From: Symbiodinium natans
Lineage: Eukaryota > Sar > Dinophyceae > Suessiales > Symbiodiniaceae
Direction of reading: 5' to 3'
Length of the DNA stretch: 64,000 bases
Assembly (NCBI GenBank): GCA_905221605.1
Contig: CAJNDS010002512.1
Coordinates: 812,360-876,359, forward strand
Within the stretch, counting starts at the first letter, position 1. Every line of letters begins with the position of its first letter. The translations under genes were made by a program, and so were the position numbers. The notes under the pieces are model-generated. The model was not told the DNA's origin, did not search any database, and saw only the letters and a list, made by a program, of their open reading frames with translations. Of this stretch, positions 24,537 through 35,105 are shown one piece after another.

Positions 24537-26032
24537 AGAAGAAGAAGAAGATGAAGAAGAAGAAAAGAGAGAGAGAGAGAGAGATGATGGCAAAAAGAAG
24601 AGGAACAGGGTGAAGGCTTGGCTTTTCAGCGGCTTCAGCCCGTCAATTAATCATTCATGTAGCTAGTCTTTGCTAAGCCAGTGATCTCACACTTGACAAG
24701 ACATTGGCCCATGAGAATCACAAGCGAAGACTGGTTCTAGGAACACTCAGAAAAGCAGCACAACTACCCCAAGCTTCTCAAATCGAGCGGGCTCGAGTAA
24801 GAAAAGTCAAGCAAACAACAACTAGCAGACTTTCTCCAACCAAGAGCCGCCGGTAATAAACCTTGGAAGTGCGCGCTCGAACACCAAACATGTCACAACT
24901 TAATTTTAAACTCGTGGCCGGACATGGCACTTCGTGTTCACGTTGGGGAGGATGCTGGTTGGGAAAGGCGGGTGTCGCCTGCGGATGTCACCATGCCCTT
25001 TCACTGCAAACGCCGATATGCTCACAGGTCTGAAGGTGCCGAGGAACCTTCTTGCAGCAGCACCACCACCGCCGCCGTCGCCACCACCACCGTCACCACC
25101 GTCACCACCGTCAACACCGTCACCACCGTCACCACCGTCACCACCGTCACCACCAACGACAACAGCAACAAACCGCCACAAACCACAGCACACCACAACA
25201 AACCAGAACAACTAATACAACAAACCCACAACAACAAACAACACACCACAACGAAAGCAACAAGCAACAACCAAGCAACAACAGCAATGACGACACGGAG
25301 TAGTGGCCCGGCATTCGAACCCATTCCCATATCCGAATTGTCGCAGCTCCCACTTTGATGGCAGCCTGCAGGGATCGAAACAGCTAAACATCCAATTGGT
25401 GCCCCTTTCAAGTCCAGAGTTGAAAGAAGCATACATGTTTGTACACGTGGCTTGCTCGTCACGTCATCCTGCACTGAGGAGTTGATAACGTTTGGAAGCC
25501 CGCGAGTCGGAAACGCCAACTGGCTGCTCTGGATTTTCTCTTGTTCTCTGTTTGCCGAAGTTATTTTACGGCTCGCTCGGGTTTTTGGGTCGGAGTTGAA
25601 GGTTGGGAATTTGATGTGGTGGTTGCTGGGCTTGCAGTGGTTTGTTTTGCAACGCTGCTTGGGGCATCTCAAAGAAGCCTTCATCAATCACGAGTTTGTG
25701 TGGGGAAACGTATGAATAATTCTGTGGCTAGAGCGCAGTAAGTGCGCAGCACAAAGAAACTGTGCAGCAAGAGTGGCCTTCTGGCAGGGCATGGTACTGA
25801 CGTCCTCATTGCAGGGGGGAGGATGTAGTCCTGAAGCACCTTGACGACAGGTCTAGCGGCCGTCCGACAGCGTGGTGTGTGTGTGTGTGCGTCGGAGCAG
25901 TAAAAAAAACTCTGAACCTTACAAGTCCGAGACCGTCAGGAAATGTTTCGAGACTTCTTTCGGGAGAAGTGCCTCGCAACGGGCGCGCTGCGGGTGGCGC
26001 GGTTCGTCAACATGCTGGACCTCGTTCCCCAC
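24290..26032 (+). CDS. Lipase class 3-like gene fragment, three exons
   Basis: Three short plus-strand exons carry consecutive motifs of the alpha/beta-hydrolase lipase class 3 family (Pfam Lipase_3). Exon A, 24290-24370, reads VILVGYSLGGALATLAALDL and holds the nucleophile elbow Gly-Tyr-Ser-Leu-Gly. Exon B, from 25479 to about 25523, reads ELITFGSPRVGNANW, the conserved Phe-Gly-Ser-Pro-Arg-Val-Gly-Asn motif. Exon C, 25940-26032, ends RVARFVNMLDLVPH, matching the Arg-Val-x-Asn-x-x-Asp-x-Val-Pro-His segment with the catalytic Asp region. Exons A and C begin after AG and are exact codon multiples; exon B also begins in phase 0. The exon A donor is GTCGTG, the exon C donor would be GTCACT, and the exon B donor is unclear. 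The first intron contains GA and CACCGT microsatellites. The role would be acyl-ester hydrolysis. N-terminal exons and the exon with the catalytic His were not found, so this may be a partial annotation or a decayed copy. Confidence 0.65.
24503..24600. repeat. GA / GAA microsatellite in intron
   Basis: (GA)n at about 24504-24532, then AAGAAG trinucleotides, then (GA)n again. It lies between exons A and B of the lipase-like gene. Confidence 0.9.
25048..25290. repeat. CACCGT hexamer array followed by CAA-rich tract
   Basis: Tandem CACCGTCAC units at about 25070-25165 are followed by an ACAACA-rich single-strand-biased stretch to about 25290. Long frames of Asp-Gly-Gly or Thr-Val repeats here result from the hexamer. 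It lies in the same putative intron. Confidence 0.9.
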
Positions 26033-27723
26033 GTCACTTAGACGTGAGAGTTCAGCATGTAGTCAATGTAGTCGTTGCTGGAACAATCAATCGGTTTTCA
26101 GCATTGGAGGGGTTTTAGAAACTCAAGCGGGCATGGAGAAGAACGGCAGCAGTTTCAGCAACAGGGACAATCTCAGACAAAGAAATGGCAACCAGAACGA
26201 CAGCAACGGTGTGGCTTGATCTGCAAGTGTTTCCCGGAACTGGGGTGCATGAAAAGCGCCTGGTTGTGCACTTCTCATCTGCTGAATTACTGAAGGTTCC
26301 ATTCAATCCTGCTGATGCAGTTGATACCACAAGGCAGGAGATGCATGGAGCTGCTACCGCCCTTTGAAATGACAGAAAAGCTCTGAACACTGACACGTTG
26401 TGATCCTAGCACGCTTTTGTTGAACCTGAGCCGAGACAGAACGCAAAGAAAACTTCGTTCCCCTGCAGTGCATCTCTTGGAATGTTGTCAAGCCTTGGAA
26501 TGTGCTTCTCCTGACCAGCAGTTAAAGGGGAACGTTCAAGCCCGATTTCAAAGACCCCAAACGATACCTTGCAGGCAAGGGCAACTCTGGCGAAGCGTTG
26601 AGGAAACCTTGATGCGCCGACTGCCTCAACAGCACTTCACAGGACCCGGAAGAGGGGGGAGGGCATTCATGTTTCACGTTGCCTTGAGGCTTTCGGGCAG
26701 CCTTTCCGGTTGCGGACTCCACAATATTTAACCATTGTGCAAGGTCTAAGTGAGCATGGGGCGAATGTTGATGGGTTTAGCTCTGCCTTCGTGCCCCCTG
26801 GGCAGTTACTTGCTGAGTTCCTGTGTGTGCAACAGGAAGGCTCAATCTTATACTTGCTTGAAGCGGTGTGAATAGCACATGTTTATGAAATCATGCAGGG
26901 CCTGTGAAGCCACGAAGACATCAAGCAACCCAGAAGAGCCTGTAAGATGATAAGACCATCCGGCGGGCAGTCCCTCAGGACCTGGCTTGGGTTCCTACAC
27001 ACACGCTGCTTTTCAGAAAATGGCCTGACCCCAACCTTCACTCCAATGGGCTGACAGGATCTGACAGGTTCAGGCTCGAGCAGGGATCCTACATCGGTCG
27101 GGTCCTTTTTTTATCCCTGGATTTGTAGCTTCAGGGCTCAGTGAAAGAAAAGGGCTCAGTGAAATCTCAGTTGGAGGGTTTAGGAGGCCAGGGTTTAGAA
27201 TGAAGCGTGCGGGCCGGACGGAGCCCGCCTTTTGAGCATCATAGACACACCAGCTATCACCAGCTTCTAGGACCCTCAAGCGCATCAGAAGCCTGCCGTT
27301 GGGTTTTGGCTTTCGCTGTCCCGTTCACCATTGTGTCACGTCGTGTCCTAAGCACTTGCAGTCAACGACCGAAATAAAGATTGTCTAGCAACCAAAACTT
27401 CTTGCAACCATGCAGTTTGCACGCAAAGATATTCTGCACCAGCAGGTCAGCCCTGCCACCGTCCTGGATGGCTTGTCTGTCGGACTTACTGGCATGGTGT
27501 CGCGTCTTGCCGCCGTGGCGGCGGATGGGGAGAGGCCTTGAACTTCGTTAAGGGAGAAATCGCCAAGTGCCTATGCAGAAGTAGTCTGCATATTTGGACC
27601 CTGGAAGGTTTCAATCCTGTGTAGCTCCCTGCTATCTCCGTGAGGCCGAACCGAGCGGCCAGTGTGGCCGCCTCGCTGCCAGTGGAATTTCTGTCCGAGA
27701 CACGGCTCACTAAGAAACGACTT
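26033..27723. other. Unresolved sequence left of the 13-kb element
   Basis: May contain the last exons of the lipase-like gene, but none is recognisable; I looked for the Tyr/His-containing C-terminal segment of the family without success. No repeats of note. Confidence 0.4.
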
Positions 27724-27756
27724 CCCTGTGCATCGAATATTGATTACAATCAATAT
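27724..27756 (+). repeat. Left terminal inverted repeat
   Basis: Begins CCCTGTGCATCGAATATTG and ends CAATCAATAT. It contains its own small palindrome, ATTGATTACAATCAAT. Its mismatches to the right end are the 6th and 9th bases only. Confidence 0.85.
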
Positions 27757-27900
27757 GGTTCGGCTCATATTGATTTCCGAGTTTTTTCAATATAATAAAT
27801 TGATTTCGGCGGGAAAAAAATCAATATTTATGATCAGTTGAACCCAGACCAAAATCAATATATAAAATCAACCTGAGGAAGCGATGAATTTTCAATATAT
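27757..27900. repeat. Left subterminal repeats
   Basis: At least four TTGATTT or AAATCAATA words in both orientations (about 27769, 27800, 27819 and 27853), in AT-rich sequence. Comparable words cluster at the right end. In CACTA elements subterminal repeats bind the element's DNA-binding protein; here that is inference. Confidence 0.7.
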
Positions 27901-27995
27901 ATATATATATCCTACACATGTGCATGTGCAAGATCAGCTCGGGCCAGTCATTTTTGCACACTCTCGCAGATGCAGCTGTTGCCCTTTCGCAAGGG

Positions 27996-30022
27996 TCAAT
28001 CGTCCTGGACAGGCTGCACTTGCCTCTGCATCTGGTCGAACCCTTCACGAGTCAGAAGCATGTGCAGCAAAATCCGGTATTTGGGCGCAACCTTTTTGCA
28101 AAGGTTGGTGGATTTCACCCCCATGCTGACACTATGTGTTAGTGCAGCAACCCGGCCAACAAAGTCTTCACTCTTAAAGCACCAGTGGCTCCGAGGATTC
28201 AGGTGCTTTGCACCTCGGGCCAAATGCATGAGCATGTGATGCTTCATAACGGTGTGGAAAAGAAGCTTCTCATGCTCCTGAGCCCACTGTGAAAGAGCTT
28301 CATAGGCTTGCAAAAACTCAGATGCAAACTCCAGATTTTTTACAAAATCATTGTGAGACAAGAACATGTCGGACATGTCCCAGAGCTGGACAAGCTTGTC
28401 CATGGCCCTCAAGGCTCTGGACATCTCCCTTTCGCAAGGGATTTTTTCGTCGAGAAGGCCTTCCTGACACACTTTCGCAAGTGCAGGCAGGAGGTGTTTG
28501 CCCTCCGCGCCTTTGATCTCCAGGAAAGGAGGGCTTTGATGAGGCTTTTGCTTGTCAACGAACATCGAGAGCTTGAGGTTGGTCAAGCGGGTTGACGAGC
28601 CCAGTGCCTTGTACTTAGCCTGGATGAGCTCGAAAATCAGTGCTAAACGTTCAGCTGGGGATTTGCAAGCAGTGCCCTTTCCTTTCCCAGAGGCCTTCCC
28701 TTTTGCAAGGGAGGGGTACCAGCAAAGGTAGTGCAGAACGGAGCCTAAAAAGTGGCTGTAGACACCCTTACAGAATAGGATGTGTAGTGCATCACCACGG
28801 ACCATGTGCGACGAGCACCCTGGCAAGCCGAAGAGTGGGTGCTTGCTTCGAGGACTCTCCATCGCCTGCCGGTTCGTGGTGAAGCAGTAGTCCTGCTTAC
28901 AAATGTCCAAGGTCTTCACAGATTTTTCAGGCTTGTCTGTGCTGAGCTTTGCATCGCACAGCCAACAGGGGCTCGCATTTCGCCAATGCGGGAGGCCGAG
29001 GGTGTTGGAAAAAAATTCCTGGTCGCCCTGAATGCTCCAGATAACACCCTTGTAGCCGCCATTTGTCAAGGGCTGGCCCCTGCTCTCGAAAAATGGAGAA
29101 CCCTTTTTCAAGGGATTGCCCTCCGGGTCATGGGTCGGGTGTTGCCCTTTGCCAAGGGCCTCGAAGCTCCACGCCACCCACTTCATGATGGCATCCCAGG
29201 TACCTCCAGCGGAGCAAGACTGGGTTGATGGTTTGGGGTTTCGGTCTTGGGGCCTGGGGTCAAGGTTTATAGGGTTTTAAGATTGTAGGGTTTAGGGATC
29301 GGCATCAAGATATTTGCATCCCAGGTACCTGCAGTGGAGCAAGACTTCGGGAAGCATGCCAGCATGAAGTGAGACAGCAAAGAAGAAAGGCCACACAACA
29401 AAGACCCAAAGGACCAGATCATGAGCGAATCTCGGGACTGGAACTCGGCAGCATCACCGTGCACGAAAAGTGGCACAGTCTTCTCCTTCCAGCCAGGCCC
29501 CTTTAACAAGGGGTGTTGTTTCAGCCTGTCGTCACCCGTCTTCTCTGCAAGACTCCAGAACTTTTCCAAATTCGCCAAGCCGAAGAGGTCGGGGAACATG
29601 TCGTAGTCGTCGAGAGACGAGAAAAGAACATGTGGCAGGAAAACTGTGGCATCGACCTGCACAGTTTTGCTGGTCTTCGGGTCTACTGCAGGAACCGAGA
29701 CCACGTTGCCCTTTGTCAAGGGCATGTCCTTGCAGAACCGGGTCATCAAATCGCGGTGGCAGTTGCCAGGACTTGACCCATAGGCCCCGGTCTTGGCCAT
29801 GGCTGCCAGCTCCTCGTGCTGAGCTCCATCAAGCACAGCCTGCATAGCCAGCCACTGCAGCATGGTGGCCGAGAGCTTGCCATGGCTCCAGAGTGCCAGC
29901 AGTGCACCTGCCAAAGCACTGTGTGTTGGCTGCTCACCTTTCTCAAGGTGGGACTGCTCGGCTCTTCCAGCTTCTATGTCCAGCTGCCATCCACGAAGCC
30001 GTTTGGCACCGACCGGCGGCAT
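27996..30022 (-). CDS. DDE transposase-like protein (CACTA/Plavaka-like), two exons
   Basis: Exon 1 is 30022-29329 and exon 2 is 29203-27996; splicing gives 633 residues. The chosen ATG (MPPVGAK) follows a palindrome at 30034; an in-frame ATG 24 codons upstream is possible. Motifs in order: FVHGDAAEF with Asp at about residue 190; SIQGDQEFFSNTLGLPHW with Asp at about 292; Cys-x2-Cys in PCWLCDA at about 311-314; GDALHILFCKGVYSHFL at about 369, like the Asp-x-Leu-His-x-x-x-x-Gly-Val motif; and KHHMLMHLARGAKHLNPRSH-WCFKSEDF with Glu at about 577. This order matches RNase H-like DDE transposases of the CACTA/Plavaka type. It would cut and paste the element by acting on the terminal repeats. Several palindromes fall inside the coding sequence (for example LGKG, LKKG, LAKG). 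The frame is intact, so the copy may be young. The exact catalytic Asp assignment is uncertain. Confidence 0.7.
29204..29328 (-). other. 125-bp intron bounded by 31-bp direct repeats, with telomere-like content
   Basis: 29316-29346 and 29191-29221 are direct repeats matching at 29 of 31 positions. Each contains CAGGTACCTGGGATG or GAGGTACCTGGGATG. Splicing at GTACCT (29328) and after AG (29205-29204) joins the frames as ...SCSTA-GTWDAIMKW... without a stop. The interior reads, on the minus strand, CCCTAAACCCTACAATC and similar telomere-like words. Because the repeat spans the junctions, the exact splice points could shift within it. Confidence 0.75.
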
Positions 30023-30039
30023 GAAATTCCCTTGCAAAA

Positions 30040-30710
30040 GGGATCTTCTTGTAAAAGGAACACGGTTTGAACCAAAGGGGCTTGCACATGGCATAGTCCT
30101 GACAGCTGGGGGTTTCGAATGACTAAAAAAAAGGTTTTGGGCTCAGTGTCGTGGATTGGTTGGGACTAGCCTCAGCCCGAAGCCCTAAACCCTAGGAGGG
30201 CTAAAGCCTTATATGATAAGATGTCAGTCCATCAAGCCAACAAGCTAAAACCCTAAGCCCCAAACCCTAAAAGTCTACCCCCAAAACCTCAACCCTACAC
30301 CCCACCCTAAACTCTAGAGCCAAAGTCCTCAAGCCTAAAGTCCTTAAACCCTCAGCCCTACCTCCAACTCCCAACCCAAAAGCCCCCCCGAGCCAGCCTA
30401 AACCTGAAACTCCTGAAAACCCCCCGGCAGCAGGTACTGTTTATTTTTGGGTCTGCCAATGGCTCGATCTGGCAGAGTGTCAAAAACACTGTACAGCTGG
30501 ATTGCATACATCCCAAGCCCAAAGGCCTAAAGGGTTTTGGGTCTAGGATTATATAGGGTCTAGGGCTTACGGTTTACTCCCAAGCCCTAGAGCTTGAAGG
30601 GTTGGGTCAGGCTTACAGGGTTGTTGGTTAAGGGTCTACCATAGCAGCTATAGCAAGCCATGCAGCAGAGCTCAAGGCCCTTTTTCAAGGGCTTAGGGCC
30701 TGTTGCAAGG
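30040..30710. repeat. Degenerate CCCTAAA/TTTAGGG tract between transposase and Lys-rich genes
   Basis: CCCTAAAC-type words dominate about 30180-30420 and TTTAGGG/TTAGGG-type words follow at about 30520-30640, so orientation flips inside the spacer. A palindrome, GGCCCTTTTTCAAGGGC, lies at about 30674. No exon was recognised. Confidence 0.75.
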
Positions 30711-31919
30711 TCACTTCGCCCCGCTTGCCCTCGAGGATGCTTTGCTGGAGAGACTCATGATCTCCCTGACCTCATCCTTGGCCTCCTTGACCACAGCTGC
30801 CGAGCCGAGCATGGCCTTCTTCAATTCCTGCACATCCACATTCGGGTCGGCGATGTGCTGCTTCATCTGCTGCATCTCCCTCTCCAAGGACTTGAGGATG
30901 GCATTGGCTTCGCTGATGTGGCCCTGCGAAACCCACTGGGAGCCCTTGGCCTTTGTCAAGGCCTCTTCCAGGTTGCTTGTGGTCGACGAGATGAGGTCTC
31001 TCATCTTGCGAGCCTTTGCCAAGGCCTCTTTGGCCTGCTCCTCCTTTGTGGGGGGGTCGTCGGCCTGGCCATCCTCGAGAGCCAAGGCCCTAGCCTTGGC
31101 CTTGGCCTTGGTCTTGGCCTTGGCAGTCGCCTTGCCGTGCCCTTTTGCAAAGGAAGTCTCGCCCTGGTCGGCACTTCCCTTGCCGAGACCCTTTGACAAG
31201 GACACCTTGCGAAGAAAGGCACCTCCCAAGGCATCCTCCCAGCTTTTCTCGTCTGCGAGCTGCTCCTCTTTGACTCTTTCCCAAGAGGACCGGTCGGAGA
31301 CACTGTGGCGGCCCACGAAGTCTTGAGTGTCCTTGTACTCGTAGAGCCCTGGGGTTGTCGGGTCTTCTCGCCAGATGAGCCTCCCGGACTCGATGAGCAT
31401 GCCCTGCTCCGCCTCGGTCCATTTGCCATCGACCTGCTTCTGCGAGAGCCACTTGTCCTTTCTCTCAAGGGTACTCTTTGCCTCGCGGCTGTGTTTCTCA
31501 ACAGCATAGGTTGGGCTCTTTCGCAAGAACCAGGACAAGATGGCCTCGCCCTTTTCTTTCTTGCTCAGCTGCTCGTGCTCACCCTTTTCCGAGGGGTTGT
31601 TGTTGAGGTAGGTCTTGTGCTTCTGCCACAGGCCCTGCTTCTCGGCGGGGGTGACGACCTGTCCCAAGGCCTCTGTGGCTGCCTCGACATCCTCGGGATT
31701 CTCGGCAGCAATGGCGGCGACCTTCTCCTTGAGGGACATCTCCTTGAGGGCTTGCAGCTTCTCATCGGTGAGGCCTGCCCCCTTTGCCAAGGAGGCCTTC
31801 TTTCTCAAGGGCTCCAAGCCCTCTTCCGAGGGCGAACCGCTTGGTCGCTTCTTGGCTTCGGTACCCTTTGGCAAGGGTGCATCTTCGGCTGCTGCTGGCT
31901 TCTTCATCTTAGGTGCCAT
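30711..31919 (-). CDS. 402-aa lysine-rich protein of unknown function
   Basis: An intact frame from ATG at 31919 to TGA at 30711-30713. The N-terminus is basic and low complexity (MAPKMKKPAAAEDAPLPKG). A central region of about residues 100-240 looks folded and contains KKEKGEAILSWFLRKSPTY and GRLIWREDPTTPGLYEYKD, a Trp-Arg-x-Asp-Pro-x-Thr-Pro-Gly pattern. A Lys/Ala tract follows (KATAKAKTKAKAKARALA), then a predicted coiled coil at about residues 300-385. From memory, similar proteins recur in dinoflagellate gene sets as repeated families; no function is known to me. At least six palindromes lie in the frame and appear as LPKG, LAKG, SLSKG, SFAKG, LAKA and LTKA. Its position beside the transposase, on the same strand and inside the terminal repeats, suggests an accessory DNA-binding partner (as TnpA-type proteins are), which is inference only. 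Confidence 0.7.
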   Translation of the reverse strand: MAPKMKKPAAAEDAPLPKGTEAKKRPSGSPSEEGLEPLRKKASLAKGAGLTDEKLQALKEMSLKEKVAAIAAENPEDVEAATEALGQVVTPAEKQGLWQKHKTYLNNNPSEKGEHEQLSKKEKGEAILSWFLRKSPTYAVEKHSREAKSTLERKDKWLSQKQVDGKWTEAEQGMLIESGRLIWREDPTTPGLYEYKDTQDFVGRHSVSDRSSWERVKEEQLADEKSWEDALGGAFLRKVSLSKGLGKGSADQGETSFAKGHGKATAKAKTKAKAKARALALEDGQADDPPTKEEQAKEALAKARKMRDLISSTTSNLEEALTKAKGSQWVSQGHISEANAILKSLEREMQQMKQHIADPNVDVQELKKAMLGSAAVVKEAKDEVREIMSLSSKASSRASGAK

Positions 31920-32359
31920 GGCAATGAAAGGATATAGAGATCAATGAGGTACAATAGGCTTGACACGGGATGCTGCATGTTCTCACGAAGTGCTCCCTCC
32001 CCCCCGTCTCTGTCCCAGCTGCACCTCTACTCTCACCAGCCCTCCTTTGCATCTGTTGTTTGCTTTCAGGTTTAGGGTTTAGGGTTGAGGGTTTAGGGCA
32101 AAGCTGCCCCGGTGGAACTCTAAAACGTTCAGGGTAGCCTGAAACACTATATAAAGGGTTTTAGAGTTGAGGGTTTTGGGTTTAGGGTTTAGGGTTCAGG
32201 GCAAGGCTGCCCCTCTCAAACTCTAAAACCTTCAGGGTTGCCGGAAACACTAAAGGGTTTTAGGGTTTGGAGTCGAGGGTTTTGGGCTTAGGATTCAGGG
32301 TTTAGGGTTCAGGGCAAGGCTGCCCCTCTAAAACTCTACAACCTTCAGGGTTGCCGGAA

Positions 32360-33015
32360 CCACTAAAGGGTTTTAGGGTTTAGGGTTGAGGGCTTAGGGC
32401 TTAGGGTTTAGGATTTAGGGTTTAGGGTTCAGGGCAAGGCTGCCCTTTAAACCCTAAATCCTAAACCCTAAACCCTAAACTTCCCTCGGGTTGGCGCTTT
32501 AAAAGTACCTCCTCTATAATCAGTATTTGGAAAACAGATGTTTCTATTTTATTCGCTTATTTTTGTCAGGTGTTTTCCAATATTTTTTTAACCCTTAACA
32601 CTGAACCCTAAACCCTAAACCCTAAACCCTAAACACTCCATCAGAAATATAAAATTCTAAAACTCGAAAACCTTCAGGGTTGCCGGAAACACTAAAGGGT
32701 TTTAGGGTTTAGGGTTGAGGTCTTAGGGCGTAGGGTTTAGGATTTAGGGTTTAGGGTTCAGGCTGCCCCTTAAACCCTAAGCCCTAAGCCCTAAACCCTA
32801 AACTTCCCTCGGGTTGGCGCTTTAAAAGTACCTCCTCTATAATCAGTATTTGGAAAATAGATGTTTCTATTTTATTCGCATATTTTTGTCAGGTGTTTTC
32901 CAATATTTTTTAACCCTAAACACTAAACCCTAAACCCTAAACCCTAAACCCTAAACACTCAATCAGAAATATAAATTCTAAAACTCGAAAACCTTCAGGG
33001 TTGCCGGAAACACTA
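32360..33015. repeat. Tandem duplication of a ~323-bp unit with AT-rich core
   Basis: The segment starting ACTTCCCTCGGGTTGGCGC at 32479 recurs at 32802. It includes an AT-rich core (AATCAGTATTTGGAAAA ... GTTTTCCAATATTTTTT) in which TATTTGGAAAA and TTTTCCAATA form an imperfect inverted repeat. Telomere-like words flank each copy. Confidence 0.85.
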
Positions 33016-33639
33016 AAGGGTTTTAGGGTTTAGGGTTGACGGCTTAGGGCTTAGGGTTTAGGATTTAGGGTTTAGGGTTCAGGGCACGGCTGCTCCTCTA
33101 AAACTCTAAAACCTTCGGGGTTGCCGGAAACAGTAAAGGGTTTTATAGGGTTTAGGGTTGAGGACTTAGGGCTTAGGTTTAGAATTTAGGGTTTAGGGTT
33201 TAGGGCAAGGCTGCCCCGCGGAAACTCTAAAACCTTCAGGGCTGGCTGAAACACTAGGATTGCCCCTAAAACCCTGTGAAAAATATACCTGGCTCCTCTG
33301 AAACCCAGCAAGGGAACGTAAAAAATGTCCCAAGGGCCTACCGAACCTAAACGCCTTCAACCCTCAACCCCAAACCGAAAACCCGAAACATCAAACCGTA
33401 GGCCCTAGAACTGTCAAACCTTCAACCGTACTAAGTGCCTGCAGCACCTCCCCTTAAGGCCGAAGCCCCAAGTCCCAACCCTCTGCCCTCCCCCCCACCC
33501 GTCCCTCCCAATCCAGCAGTCTCCTGTGGGCAGGTGTGCTGCATGTCATGCACACCCTAAACCCTAAACCCTAAACCCTCAACCCTATACCTTATACGGT
33601 TTAGGGTTTAGGGTTTAGGGTTGAGACTGTATATGTGTG

Positions 33640-33955
33640 TGTGCTCTATACATAATATAGCACGCCATATCTCGATCTATAAATATCTGTATGTACATAT
33701 AGACATAGAGTATATGTATATAAATAAATAAATAAATATATATATATATATATTTATATTTATTTATATTTATTTATATCATTTAAATAACTACATATAT
33801 ATATGTATATAAATCTAAACAAAAAACTTTCCCTTTGACAAGGGCAGCAGGGGAGAGAGAGAGAGAGAGAGAGACAGACACGGACAGAGACACAGACACA
33901 CAGACAGAGAGACACACACACACACACACACACCTTGCCCTTTCACAAGGGCTGG
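33640..33955. repeat. AT microsatellite and GA/CA microsatellite flanked by palindromes
   Basis: (AT)n/TTTATA-rich sequence at about 33640-33815. It is followed by palindrome CCCTTTGACAAGGG (about 33831), then (GA)n, GACAGACAC words and (CA)n, then palindrome GCCCTTTCACAAGGGC (about 33938). The two palindromes bracket the microsatellite. Confidence 0.85.
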
Positions 33956-34244
33956 GCGGGGCCTTGGCCACTTGAAGGGTCCGGTTGCGGTTTAGGGTTT
34001 AGGGATTCCAGCCTAAACCCTAAACCCAAATCCTGAACACCCCAAACAGCCTAAACACCGCAAACATCCCACGCCTAAACCCAAAATCCAAATCCTAAAC
34101 ACACTAAGCAGCCTAAACGCCGTAAGCGCCCCAAGCTCTGAACCCTAAACACCGTAAACCCGAAACCCTAAATCCTAAACTCTGAACCCTGAACCCTGAA
34201 CCCTAAACCACCACGAAAACCAAAGTAATCACGTAAAAAAAGAC

Positions 34245-34410
34245 ACACATGATGAAATATGACGAAACATGATGAAACATGATGAAATATGATGAAATCC
34301 TGTATTTTCATCATATTTCATCATATTTCATCATGTTTCATCATGTTTCATCATGTTTCATCATGTTTCATCATGTTTCATCATGTTTCATCATGTTTCA
34401 TCATGTGTGT
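34245..34410. repeat. Hairpin-forming ATGATGAAAC inverted array
   Basis: A left arm of ATGATGAAAYATG units (about 34249-34298) faces a longer right arm of TTTCATCATGT/A units (about 34307-34405) across a short spacer. Both arms are built from a 10-11 bp unit, so the DNA or RNA could fold into a long stem. Confidence 0.9.
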
Positions 34411-34489
34411 GTGTGTGTTTTTTTTTACGTGTTTTTTTGGGGTGCTACTGCAGTATCCACAATCATACAACAGACCCTCAACCTGAACT

Positions 34490-35105
34490 TCAAAAGGGAC
34501 CTTTTGGGTTTGGGGTTTGGGGTCTGGGTTTAGGATTTAGGGTTTAGGGCTTTCAGTGTTGGGTGCTTTGAGGGTGGGTTTCGGGTCGAGGGTTGCAGTG
34601 CTTCAGGGTTTGGGGTGTCGGTGTAATCCTTTCGGTAACCCTGATCCCCAAACCCTCAAACGTAAACCCTGCCCTACACCCTTTTGTTTTGGGGTTTGGT
34701 TTTAGGGTTTGGGGTCTGGGGTCTGGGGTTTAGGGTTTAGGGTGTAGGGTTTAGGGTTTAGGGCTTTCACTGTTGGATGCTTTGAGGGTGGGTTTCGGGT
34801 CGAGGGTTGCAGTGCTTCAGGGTTTGGGGTGTGGGTGTCATCCTTTTCGGGAACCCTGATCCCCAAACCCTCAAACGTAAACCCTGCCCTAAACCCTTCT
34901 GTTTTGGGGTTTGGTTTTAGGGTTTGGGGTTTGGGGTCTGGGGTTTAGGGTTTAGGGCTTTCAGTGTTGGATGCTTTGAGGGTGAGTTTCGGGTCGAGGG
35001 TTGCAGTGCTTCAGGTTTGGGGTGTCGGTCTAATCCTTTCGGGAACCCTGATCCCCAAACCCTCAAACGTAAACCCTGCCCTAAACCCTTCTGTTTTGGG
35101 GCTCG
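34490..35105. repeat. Three-copy array of ~200-bp telomere-derived unit
   Basis: Each copy has, in order, TTTGGGGTTTGG words, GGGCTTTCAGTGTTGGATGC or a close variant, TTTCGGGTCGAGGGTTGCAG, a segment CCTTTCGGGAACCCTGATCC and CAAACGTAAACCCTGCCCTA. Copies start at about 34497, 34690 and 34905. Confidence 0.85.

Noticed and set aside
25022-25687. 221-codon minus-strand frame
   Set aside because: Its C-terminal part reads the CACCGT hexamer array and it lies in the putative lipase intron.
30660-31937. Antisense plus-strand frames of 110-210 codons
   Set aside because: Shadows of the Lys-rich gene on the minus strand; their Leu/Gly/Ser composition is what antisense Lys/Glu/Ala codons give.
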